Assembly: GCA_902168205.1 (NCBI GenBank)
Contig: CABHOK010000014.1
Span: forward strand, 744,001 to 808,000
DNA length: 64,000 bases
Reading direction: 5' to 3'
DNA from: an uncultured Chitinophaga sp.
GTDB taxonomy: Bacteria > Bacteroidota > Bacteroidia > Cytophagales > Cyclobacteriaceae
This document shows positions 51,653 to 59,873 of the stretch, in pieces. Both the position numbers and the translations under genes were made by a program. Numbering within the stretch: the stretch's first letter is position 1; every line of letters begins with the position of its first letter. Below the pieces are notes generated by a model that did no database searches, had not been told where the DNA came from, and saw nothing but the letters and a program-made list of their open reading frames with translations.

Positions 51653-52005
51653 ATGAAAGACTTCACCTACAACGGACGTATATACTACAGCCCGGTGGAA
51701 TTGGCCATGGCCTTTATGGGAGGCACGTGGAAAATGCCGATCCTTCTCGCACTACGCAAAGGCAAGCTTCGTTATGGAGAATTAAAGAGTAACATTCCGC
51801 ATATCACGGATAAGATGTTATATAGTCAACTACGAGATTTGGAGAAAAAGGAATGATCGAACGTAAGCTATACAAAGAGAAACCTCCTCGTGTTGACTAT
51901 TTTCTGACACCGCTGGGCAAGCGATCGATTAAAGTAATAGATACGGTTAACAAGTTTGGAGAACATTTAATTGATATGAACGGAATTAATATTCGGAACA
52001 GATGA
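51653..52005 (+). pseudogene. HxlR-family regulator with a one-base frameshift
   Basis: The first frame (from ATG 51653) gives a 67-residue N-terminal half (YNGRIYYSPVELAMAFMGGT, KMPILLALRKGKLRYGELK, HITDKMLYSQLRDLEKKE) and stops at 51856. The rest of the family domain (GMIERKLYKEKPPRVDYFLT, PLGKRSIKVIDTVNKFG) continues in the -1 frame from 51850 to 52005. The joint is at a run of five A (51845-51849), where one more A would restore the usual E-K-x-G-M/L-I-E-R. The corrected length of about 117 aa is exactly that of HxlR proteins. Could be a true pseudogene, a programmed or slippage-corrected gene, or a sequencing error. Confidence 0.82.
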
Positions 52006-52529
52006 AAATACTTCAAGTCAATTTACGGCTACTAGCTGGCTGGAGATTATATCTTGTAGTAGTAGGTATATCTATAGTTGAGCCAACATTTGCCCAAAAG
52101 CATTCGTTTAATTGGAGTGATACAACATTCAGGATTGGATCAATCAGAATAGTACATCTTTCAAGAGCGTTTGACGGTCCATGTACAGTAAAACCTTGTT
52201 ATGACTACCGTAACAATAAATCAGTATACGATACAATTGTGTCGTTCCTGAATCGAAATCAGAAGATTTCAGTTGCCTTTTTATGGCATACACGTACAAT
52301 TGAAACTCCGGACTATAACTTGGCTATCAGTAAAAGAATGGCAGCAGGAATTATAGCCGAACTGGTTAGACAGGGAATTGACACGAATAGATTGTCAGCT
52401 ATTGGTCTTGGGGAATCGATGCCAATAATTAACGAGGAAGAGTTGAATGCTATAAAAGATCATAAGGAGAGATCTCATGCCGATAGGAGTAATGAGCGCG
52501 TTGAAATTATAATCCTGGCAACTCGATAA
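52002..52529 (+). CDS. OmpA-like secreted protein, 175 aa
   Basis: A hydrophobic signal-like N-terminus (LYLVVVGISIVEPTFAQ), then a C-terminal OmpA-like region: LNRNQKISVAFLWHTRTIETPDYNLAISKRMAAGIIAELV, GIDTNRLSAIGLGESMPI, and RSNERVEIIILAT. The usual G-H-T-D is changed to W-H-T-R, and the LAISKRMA helix matches the family's LS-x-x-RA helix. Thus peptidoglycan binding may be altered. Its ATG overlaps the restored stop of the HxlR gene (ATGA), so it is translationally coupled to the continued frame, which suggests that that frame was used. Confidence 0.75.
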   Translation: MKILQVNLRLLAGWRLYLVVVGISIVEPTFAQKHSFNWSDTTFRIGSIRIVHLSRAFDGPCTVKPCYDYRNNKSVYDTIVSFLNRNQKISVAFLWHTRTIETPDYNLAISKRMAAGIIAELVRQGIDTNRLSAIGLGESMPIINEEELNAIKDHKERSHADRSNERVEIIILATR

Positions 52530-52811
52530 ACAAATTCGCATAATATCCCAAACACTGAGCGGTGTAACATGTGTATTGTTATGCAGTATTCTATACCTGA
52601 TTTATACGGTATAAAGTCAATTAATTTGTATGTTAGATGTAACAACTATAAATGTATACTATAGTTGTATCAATATGTATTTATATATACCTCATATTGG
52701 TATATCTGAAATATCTACTTATTACCGTTATTTTTTACCGTTAACGCCTGTAGTTCATTTGGGGTTCGATACTTAACTGTATCATTGATACGTAAATCTA
52801 ACCCTATATCT

Positions 52812-55022
52812 ATGAGAAAGTTTTTATTGTTATTGCCCTTAATGGGTATTGTGTTACTCTTTTGCAACCAATCTGTTGCTCAATGTACTGTAACAGGCTG
52901 GGCCAGTCAGAATGGCGGTGTAACCGGTGGTGGTTCTGCTACGCCCACCGTTGTTGCAAACTACAATGATCTGAAAGCTGCCATCGCTTCTTCGTCCGTT
53001 AAAGTCGTGCATATATCCGGTACGATTGTTATTCCTTCCGGTGGAAGAATTTCTTTTCAGGACCAATCTAATAAAACAATTTATGGTTTGCCCGGCTCGA
53101 AGCTGGTATCGAACGATCTTACGAAAGATGGTTCCGGTATACTATATATGAAACGCTGTGCGAATATCATTTTCAGAAACGTAACATTGGAGGGACCAGG
53201 CGCTTATGACACGGATGGCTGGGATAACATGACGATCGATAACAGCACCAATGTGTGGGTAGACCATTGTGAATTTCAGGATGGTATGGATGGCAACCTC
53301 GATATCAAGAATGCTGCTGACTATATATCGGTAACATGGTGCAAGTTTATCTATAAGAAGACGCCTATACCGGATGGTCCCGGTGGTGCCGATGATCATC
53401 GCTTCTCAAACTTGTTTGGTTCAGGCGATGGCGCTACAGGCGACAGAGGCAAGCTTCGTATCACAATGAAAAACTGCTGGTGGGCAGAGGGCTGCAAAGC
53501 GCGTATGCCGCGTGTTCGATTTGGCAAAGTACATATCGTGAATAATTTATTTAACAGCACCGTTGCTGCTCAATGTGTGATGGCAGGTTTTGAAGCCGAT
53601 CTGTTGGTAGAGAGCAACGTATTTGAAAATGTTAAATCACCTATCGACAAGATGGATAACACGTTCACCGCCATTACCACCCGTGATAATATATTTACTA
53701 ACACATCAGGCAATACTACTGGCAGTGGTACGGCATTTACCCCTCCATATTCATTAACGATAACACCTGCAGCAAATGTAAAAAGCCAGGTAACGGCTGG
53801 CGCAGGAGCAACGTTGACAAGTGCGTCCTGTAGCAACACAACAGCGTACATACTTAGTACAACAGTAGCTCCAACAAACGGTGGTACAGTAGTTGGATCC
53901 GGAACTTACAATGCCGGGACTTCCGTAACACTCACGGCTACACCAGCAACAGGCTATATTTTTACAGGCTGGAGTGGCGGTGCAACGGGCACGTCTGCAT
54001 CTGTAACGGTAACCATGGATGGCAACAAGTCGGTTACGGCTAACTTCGCTGCACAAAGTGCTACTTATACACTTACGGCTACAGTCTCTCCAACAGGAGG
54101 AGGAACAGTAACAGGTTCCGGAAGCTATAGTGAGGGCGCTATCGCTACAATAACAGCCAGTCCGGCGGCAGGGTATATCTTTACAGGCTGGAGTGGTGAT
54201 GCAACGGGTACATCCGGATCTACGTCAGTAACCATGAATGGCAATAAGTCTGTAACAGCCAATTTCCAGTTGCAGAGTAGCGGTGGTACTGCAACCATTC
54301 GTATTGAAGACAGCGCTTTAACTTCTCAAGGTCTTTGCAGTTATGAGGGATCGATCAGCAGCAACACCGGGGCAAGTAATGGTAAAGTAATTAACTTGTC
54401 TAATTCTACAGGTAAGGGTGTTGACTGGAAGGTATATATACCGGCGGCAGGTTCCTATACACTCACGTGGCGCTATGTAAATAGTAGCAGCAATAATTCC
54501 TATACCATGGCGCTTGTTGTTAATGGAACTACAGTAACCAATGCATTGGCGGTTGCCCGAACAAGCGGAAGCACTGTGTTTGCTACGACCACGGCTTCTG
54601 TAACGCTAAAGGCAGGAGTCAACTCCATTCGACTACAATCTGTGGCTTCAGCTGCTACGGCCGATATCGATTGGATCGAAGTAACCGGCAACGCTCCGGC
54701 AACCGCAGATTGCGCTGCATCAGCGCGAAGTGCTGCAGATGCCGAACTCTCTATAAATAACGAAGAAGCAGTAAGCATTTCGCCAAATCCTGCCAGAGAC
54801 AATGCGGTTATAACTATTGTGCTAGGCGAAAACGAGCACGCTACAATCAGGATATATAATGATCAGGGTGAACTTGTCGATACACTCCATAGCAATAAAG
54901 CTGTTAAGGCAGGCACACAACAGATAGTATATAGTGTCAATAACAAGCGTTCAGGAATTTATAATGTAGTTGTTCTCAATAACAACGGCAGCAGGTCTAC
55001 TTATAAATTACTGGTAGAATAG
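52812..55022 (+). CDS. Pectate lyase (PL1) with InlB-type repeats, CBM-like and type IX sorting domain
   Basis: Secreted 736-aa enzyme that cleaves polygalacturonate by beta-elimination. Start at the ATG 52812 gives a signal peptide (MRKFLLLLPLMGIVLLFC, cleavage after SVAQ). Order: PL1 right-handed beta-helix (about 24-335, WVDHCEFQDGMDGNLDI, RMPRVRFGKVHIVNNLF), two divergent InlB-like repeats (about 343-490, GYIFTGWSG and VTANF twice), a CBM35-like beta-sandwich (about 492-625, RIEDSALTSQGLC, ADIDWIEVTG), and a C-terminal type IX secretion sorting domain (about 650-736, SISPNPARDNAVITI, IYNVVVLNNNG). Likely plant-polysaccharide attack; ended by a strong hairpin. Confidence 0.93.
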   Translation: MRKFLLLLPLMGIVLLFCNQSVAQCTVTGWASQNGGVTGGGSATPTVVANYNDLKAAIASSSVKVVHISGTIVIPSGGRISFQDQSNKTIYGLPGSKLVSNDLTKDGSGILYMKRCANIIFRNVTLEGPGAYDTDGWDNMTIDNSTNVWVDHCEFQDGMDGNLDIKNAADYISVTWCKFIYKKTPIPDGPGGADDHRFSNLFGSGDGATGDRGKLRITMKNCWWAEGCKARMPRVRFGKVHIVNNLFNSTVAAQCVMAGFEADLLVESNVFENVKSPIDKMDNTFTAITTRDNIFTNTSGNTTGSGTAFTPPYSLTITPAANVKSQVTAGAGATLTSASCSNTTAYILSTTVAPTNGGTVVGSGTYNAGTSVTLTATPATGYIFTGWSGGATGTSASVTVTMDGNKSVTANFAAQSATYTLTATVSPTGGGTVTGSGSYSEGAIATITASPAAGYIFTGWSGDATGTSGSTSVTMNGNKSVTANFQLQSSGGTATIRIEDSALTSQGLCSYEGSISSNTGASNGKVINLSNSTGKGVDWKVYIPAAGSYTLTWRYVNSSSNNSYTMALVVNGTTVTNALAVARTSGSTVFATTTASVTLKAGVNSIRLQSVASAATADIDWIEVTGNAPATADCAASARSAADAELSINNEEAVSISPNPARDNAVITIVLGENEHATIRIYNDQGELVDTLHSNKAVKAGTQQIVYSVNNKRSGIYNVVVLNNNGSRSTYKLLVE

Positions 55023-55042
55023 ATTTGTGAAACACGGGTTTG

Positions 55043-55084
55043 AATGTAAAGAGGACTGAGGTCCTCTTTACATTTGTTGTTTAC
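55043..55084 (+). terminator. Terminator after the pectate lyase gene
   Basis: Perfect 14-bp stem: AATGTAAAGAGGAC (55043-55056) and GTCCTCTTTACATT (55061-55074), loop TGAG, then TTGTTGTTT. Confidence 0.92.
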
Positions 55085-55259
55085 ATCTTGGCCGGAAGTT
55101 TTTTTAGTTGTTACGTACTTCCATCAGATGATATTCTTCGTCCACATAACAGTATTCATTAATTGATATGCGAACTATCGTGTAGAATTTTTTACGGTTA
55201 GTAAATAAACAACGGGGAGTTTTTTGCCATTTTGCATTCACAGTACTAATGATGCCGTG

Positions 55260-56384
55260 ATGAGTAACTTAATAATGAGACAGCAGGCTTTAACTACTAT
55301 TTTGTGCGCGCTGCTATCGACCTTCCTGATCGCCTGTGGGGATAAGAAAAATGACATGCCTTCATCAGATCAAAAAGTTGGAGTAAAGTCTGATACGATA
55401 AAGGATGAGGTTTCATCGGAAGAATATTCGACAAATATAAAGGTAGTCCCTGTTATGACTACAGAATTTTCCGATAGCAATACCGTTCATTGTACCAACG
55501 TAGAATACCTCTGGAATGCTATATCTAAGATTTCGAATAAAGATATTTCAAAGAATCCGCTGGTAAAGGAATTTAACCATAGCTCGCTCTGGAAAAACTC
55601 CATGGATACTTCGCGGCTTGTGTTGGCCTACGGAAACCCCGAGGCGGTATATAAAAGGATAATCCAACAATACCGAACTAAGTATAAGATAAATAAAAAT
55701 GACTTGTTACCGCAGGGCAGTTCATTCTGGGCATATTCTCACAAGATTGTCCGCTATAAATACGATGAACCATTTGATGAGCAACGGCTCAGGTTTCTCG
55801 GTGACGAAGTTTCTGCTTTCGGGTTTAGCTCAGATCTGAGTTCAATATATTCGAAAGAGTATTTTAAAAAGCAATACGATATTCTCTATTTTGATTATGA
55901 CGGCGAATTTGTTGTGAGACTTAATGCTGCCAATACCAAGGATGAGATTATCCTGGTTATGTTAAATAAACGGGGAACATTCCTGGAGATGTTTAACTCA
56001 GCAAAGAGACTAATCGAAAAGGGGCGTGCCAAAATAAATTCTGGCAGTCCGATATATCAGCTGAATATGGAAGACGAGTTGCTGATACCCGTGATAAAAT
56101 TTAAGGCACTTCACGAGTATAAAGAGTTGATCGGAGTGAAGTTCTCATCTGATTATGGTCCTATAGATTCTTTCTCCCAGGCCATTAGTTTTGATTTTGA
56201 CAGGAACGGTGTGGTTATGGAGTCAAATGTTTCGGTAGCAGATAGCGTAGGTATGCCACAAAAACCCAAGTTGTTACATTTCTCCAGGCCATTTTATCTG
56301 TTTATTAAGGAAGCAAATGCACCCTATCCATATTTCAACTTATGGGTATCTGATGCGAGTATACTGGAGCGAAGAAAAAAATAG
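55260..56384 (+). CDS. Hypothetical lipoprotein, about 375 aa
   Basis: Lipoprotein signal with lipobox LIAC in TTILCALLSTFLIACGDKK; starts at 55260 or 55275 (both ATG), since longer frames from a TTG add unlikely residues. The mature protein has no recognised domain. It contains repeated aromatic and Lys/Asp-rich strands (YKRIIQQYRTKYKINKNDLLP, FDEQRLRFLGDEVSAFGFSS, FVVRLNAANTKDEIILVMLN). It precedes the DinB-like gene by 26 bases and has A/T-rich codon use. Function unknown. Confidence 0.7.
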   Translation: MSNLIMRQQALTTILCALLSTFLIACGDKKNDMPSSDQKVGVKSDTIKDEVSSEEYSTNIKVVPVMTTEFSDSNTVHCTNVEYLWNAISKISNKDISKNPLVKEFNHSSLWKNSMDTSRLVLAYGNPEAVYKRIIQQYRTKYKINKNDLLPQGSSFWAYSHKIVRYKYDEPFDEQRLRFLGDEVSAFGFSSDLSSIYSKEYFKKQYDILYFDYDGEFVVRLNAANTKDEIILVMLNKRGTFLEMFNSAKRLIEKGRAKINSGSPIYQLNMEDELLIPVIKFKALHEYKELIGVKFSSDYGPIDSFSQAISFDFDRNGVVMESNVSVADSVGMPQKPKLLHFSRPFYLFIKEANAPYPYFNLWVSDASILERRKK

Positions 56385-56410
56385 ATATATATTCTTGCTA
56401 AAGATTTAAT

Positions 56411-56878
56411 GTGATGAATAATAAGCTTGATAAAATAAAAAACTTCCGGCTATATCTGCTAAAGCAAATTGAAAATCTCACAACAGATCAATTAAATCAT
56501 ATTCCACCTGGCTATAGTAACAATATTATCTGGAACCTTGCCCATCTCGTTGCTGCCCAGCAGAACTTGTGTTACGTGCGCGCAGGCTTGCCTGTTGCCG
56601 TTGAAGATAAATACTTTACTCCCTATATGCCGGGTACTAAACCGGATGGATTTGTGGACCAAGACGATATTAAATCAATCAAAGAATTGCTGACAGCGTC
56701 TTTGGACACCTTGCAATCTGATCTCGATAAAAACAAGTTTGTGAATTACTCGCCTTCTGTGATGATACCCAAGGTATATGGGTTTGAAATAACGAATATA
56801 GAACAAGCCCTGGAGTATCTGTTGTACCATGAAGGGTATCACTCCGGTTGTATACTTTCGTTGAAGCACCTTGTGTAA
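56411..56878 (+). CDS. DinB-like (DfsB) metalloprotein
   Basis: 155 aa four-helix-bundle protein with the DinB/YfiT pattern: NLTTDQLNHIPPGYSNNIIWNLAHLVAAQQNL with the first metal histidine, and the late pair in YLLYHEGYHSGCILSLKHLV (H-x3-H), giving a His triad that normally binds Ni or Zn. Such proteins act in thiol- or bacillithiol-linked reactions in other phyla; the substrate is unknown here. 26 bases after the lipoprotein gene, so probably an operon with it. Confidence 0.88.
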   Translation: MMNNKLDKIKNFRLYLLKQIENLTTDQLNHIPPGYSNNIIWNLAHLVAAQQNLCYVRAGLPVAVEDKYFTPYMPGTKPDGFVDQDDIKSIKELLTASLDTLQSDLDKNKFVNYSPSVMIPKVYGFEITNIEQALEYLLYHEGYHSGCILSLKHLV

Positions 56879-56985
56879 GAGCCAACCCTATCAATGGACA
56901 CATGACCAAAGGAATTGATAAATAGATATTTGTTTCAATGCGCGCTCTGATAATTATAAATAGTAGTCTGAAACGTTTAATAACA

Positions 56986-57735
56986 ATGAAGAGAAAATTA
57001 CTAACAGTTTGCATTTTGTTCACCTTGAGTTTCTCCTTTGCACAGGAGAAAAAATTTGGGGTCACCTTACAGGTAAGTAGCCCAAGTAAAGATGATGTAA
57101 AACTTGGGTGGTATACTATCGATACTGAATCAATTGATGGATATAATCTGAAGCATAAATCCTATGCGGCTGGTTTATTGTTTAACTATAGTCTGAAAAA
57201 CGAAACTGTGGTTCGATTAAGACTCGGGATAAGTAAAAGCTATATAGATGAGTATAGCCGGCAATATGGCAGTGGCATTTTGGGAACTGAATCAAGCGAG
57301 GGAAAGCAGACAAAGATTCATATTGCTCCCGGAATTGCCTGGAAAATGACGAAGGATAAATTTAGTCTGTATGGTGGTTTTGAACTTCCAATCAATCTTC
57401 ACGGAAGATATACAATGGACTATACGAGAACAAGTTCTGATTCCGTAACAGGGACTACTTTAAATCATCGTGAGCAGCACATTAGTATTCCTAGTGGCTA
57501 TTCCGTTGGATTAGGGGCTATTATGGGCTTCAATTATTTTGCTGCAAAACGAATTTCTCTAGGAGCAGAATTCTCACCTTCGCTGCTATATGCAAGGTTA
57601 TCTGGGGAGACAACAAACGTGGTAACAGATGACCTGGATCCAAATATAAATCACACTACCCATACTCAAGACGAGGATAAAGGTTTTACGTTCTACGAAC
57701 AAAGATTCTCAATATGCGTTTCAGTTTGGTTTTGA
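56986..57735 (+). CDS. Predicted outer-membrane beta-barrel protein, 249 aa
   Basis: Start at the ATG 56986 (an upstream frame adds a hydrophobic but unlikely stretch), giving signal peptide KRKLLTVCILFTLSFSFAQE. The rest alternates polar and aromatic residues in strands typical of porin-like barrels (LRLGISKSYIDEYSRQYG, IAPGIAWKMTKDKFSLYGGFE, SIPSGYSVGLGAIMGFNYF) and ends with an aromatic residue, FSICVSVWF, the barrel-insertion signal. Unknown cargo. It is 108 bases after the DinB-like gene. Confidence 0.75.
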   Translation: MKRKLLTVCILFTLSFSFAQEKKFGVTLQVSSPSKDDVKLGWYTIDTESIDGYNLKHKSYAAGLLFNYSLKNETVVRLRLGISKSYIDEYSRQYGSGILGTESSEGKQTKIHIAPGIAWKMTKDKFSLYGGFELPINLHGRYTMDYTRTSSDSVTGTTLNHREQHISIPSGYSVGLGAIMGFNYFAAKRISLGAEFSPSLLYARLSGETTNVVTDDLDPNINHTTHTQDEDKGFTFYEQRFSICVSVWF

Positions 57736-57900
57736 TCGAAGTGATCAACGGAAACAAAATGTAGTGTTTCGGAAGACAGATATACCCGTTGGGAAGATTT
57801 TTACAGACGCTCGGAAATAATTTTTGACGTTTACCCATATCGCAGCTAATATTCCCGAGAATTCTTAAAGAATGTTAGCTGTAATAATTTATAGGTAGAA

Positions 57901-58680
57901 ATGGCGTCCATTGGTAAACTCAACATCTTCTTTGACAACGAAACGGTAACAACATCGGAATTGCTGGGAATAATAAAGCTGGTCAATATAGGGGTGGGAC
58001 TTGCCTATTTTGATTTGATTCAGCACGAGAACAGGCCGAAGTATGAATCGTTAAAGCATAGCTTTTATACGTACCTGTATATGCGTAACAAAGAAATTAC
58101 GAAATCAATCTTCGAATCTTTTTCACCCACCGATAATTCCAATGACGCGGATATAGTCAGGAGAATAACAAAACTTCGGAATCAATTCAGATATAAAATG
58201 GATGAACCGGTTTTTCGTGAACTAATTGCTTTACTTGAAACTATATATCTGGAGAAACTTTTTCTGAAATACGATTATTCCGAAAGAAATTTGCAACGAA
58301 GAGTTGTTTCAGGATTAGCCAAGAGCGAAATCTTCGAGAAAAGACAATTCAACCTTAATGATTTTTCAGAATGGCTGAGTATAGATTCTGAAAATCGCGT
58401 TTCTGATATTCGCGTAGCCGAGTCGCAGGGTGGTCATGAATATGAAATCAAATTCCTGCTGGTGCCGGATGTCGAAAACGATGAATTGAACAGGAAGCAA
58501 ACGCTGCTTACCTTTAATTATATTGTAGTGCTACTCAGTAAACAAAACGAAATACCCGGGCAAAAATTAGCAGTACCAGAAATGCCGGATAATCTTACCA
58601 GTATAGTAGCGCAATTCGATAAAGTCTTCATAGACATCAACAACCACACGATGAAGCTGGAACTGCGCATTAATCGCTAG
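57901..58680 (+). CDS. Hypothetical protein, 259 aa
   Basis: Soluble protein without a known family. Mostly helical in the first two thirds (LLGIIKLVNIGVGLAYFDLIQ, DADIVRRITKLRNQFRYKMDEP) and mixed strand-helix afterwards (EYEIKFLLVPDVENDEL, QTLLTFNYIVVLLSKQNE). Contains no catalytic-looking motif. It is separated from the barrel gene by 165 bases and convergent with hemE (25 bases between stops). Codon use is A/T-rich like the rest of this accessory stretch. Could be a novel accessory factor; I cannot say more. Confidence 0.68.
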   Translation: MASIGKLNIFFDNETVTTSELLGIIKLVNIGVGLAYFDLIQHENRPKYESLKHSFYTYLYMRNKEITKSIFESFSPTDNSNDADIVRRITKLRNQFRYKMDEPVFRELIALLETIYLEKLFLKYDYSERNLQRRVVSGLAKSEIFEKRQFNLNDFSEWLSIDSENRVSDIRVAESQGGHEYEIKFLLVPDVENDELNRKQTLLTFNYIVVLLSKQNEIPGQKLAVPEMPDNLTSIVAQFDKVFIDINNHTMKLELRINR

Positions 58681-58705
58681 TATATATATCCAGAAATGTA
58701 ATTCT

Positions 58706-59731
58706 CTAGCTTGCCCTGAACTCCTTCACGGTATCAATAAAACACTTCACTTTATCAACTTCAGTATCCGGATATAGGCCGTGACCGAGGTTGGCTATAT
58801 GTTTAGAGCCACCAAAAGCCTGGAGCATTTTTTTCGTCTCGCGCTTTACATCTTCAAGTGAGCCATAGAGTGCGCATGGATCAAGATTACCTTGTAGTGT
58901 TTTGTTCGGTATCAATTGTCGTGATTCTTCTATTCCCATGTTCCAGTCAAGACCAACCACGTTGCAGTTTAGGCGGTTCATGCTGGCACGGGCAAAGAAT
59001 GCTCCTTTAGCGAAAACAGTTTTGGGAACTTCGGGGATAGCATCGCAGATCTGCGATATATACTTTAATGAGAACTCTTCATACTGATCCGGGCTCAACA
59101 CACCTGCCCACGAATCGAAAAGCTGTATGATATCGGCACCAGCCTGTACCTGTGCTTTCAGGTAGTTGATGGTGCTTTGTGTGATCATGTCGAGTAGCTT
59201 GTGTGCAAACTCCGGTTGTGAGTACAATACTTTTTTAGCAGCACTGAAAGTTTTGCTTCCGCGACCTTCAATCATATAGGAGAAGATCGTCCAGGGAGCT
59301 CCCGCAAAACCGATTAGCGGCACGCGTCCGTTGAGCTCGCGCTTGGTAAGTTTTATAGCATCGAGTACATATTGAAGCTCTTCACCTGTTGAGACATGAA
59401 GCAGGTTAAGGTCTGCTGCTGATTCAATTCTTTTTGGAAACACAGGACCTTTACTCTCTTCCATTTCGTAATTTAGTCCCATAGCCTCCGGTATCACGAG
59501 GATGTCGGAGAAAATGATGGCGGCATCAACTCCGAGAATATCAACGGGCTGAATAGTAACTTCGGTTGCAGCTTCCGGCGATTTCACCAATGTTTTAAAA
59601 TCTTTGATGGAGGCGCGCACCTTGCGATATTCTGGTAAAACGCGGCCCGCCTGGCGCATCAGCCATACCGGTGTGCGTTCTGTTTTTTGTCCGAGGGCTG
59701 CACGAAGAAGCAGGTCATTCTGAAGTTGCAT
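58706..59731 (-). CDS. hemE: Uroporphyrinogen decarboxylase
   Basis: Decarboxylates the four acetate chains of uroporphyrinogen III in heme synthesis. Start at the ATG 59731, because the upstream promoter box (59759-59766) would put transcription start after the longer frame's start. Family motifs: [15 protein letters not shown] near the N-terminus, [37 protein letters not shown] and the terminal [17 protein letters not shown]. 341 aa, normal length. Acts in the cytosol; no other heme gene is adjacent. Confidence 0.97.
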   Translation of the reverse strand: MQLQNDLLLRAALGQKTERTPVWLMRQAGRVLPEYRKVRASIKDFKTLVKSPEAATEVTIQPVDILGVDAAIIFSDILVIPEAMGLNYEMEESKGPVFPKRIESAADLNLLHVSTGEELQYVLDAIKLTKRELNGRVPLIGFAGAPWTIFSYMIEGRGSKTFSAAKKVLYSQPEFAHKLLDMITQSTINYLKAQVQAGADIIQLFDSWAGVLSPDQYEEFSLKYISQICDAIPEVPKTVFAKGAFFARASMNRLNCNVVGLDWNMGIEESRQLIPNKTLQGNLDPCALYGSLEDVKRETKKMLQAFGGSKHIANLGHGLYPDTEVDKVKCFIDTVKEFRAS

Positions 59732-59758
59732 AAGCGATAGTCCTTGAAAATACCAGCG

Positions 59759-59766
59759 CAAAACTA
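59759..59766 (-). promoter_or_regulatory. TAnnTTTG box of hemE
   Basis: TAGTTTTG followed by C on the minus strand, about 28 bases before the chosen ATG. Confidence 0.55.
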
Positions 59767-59873
59767 GAAGTGTTTTTCGATTTTTTATCTTTTAATCTTT
59801 CCGGATTCTCGTGTAACATTTTAATCGTTAACTCAACTAACAGTTAATAACCCAAAACCCGTTTAAAACACAC

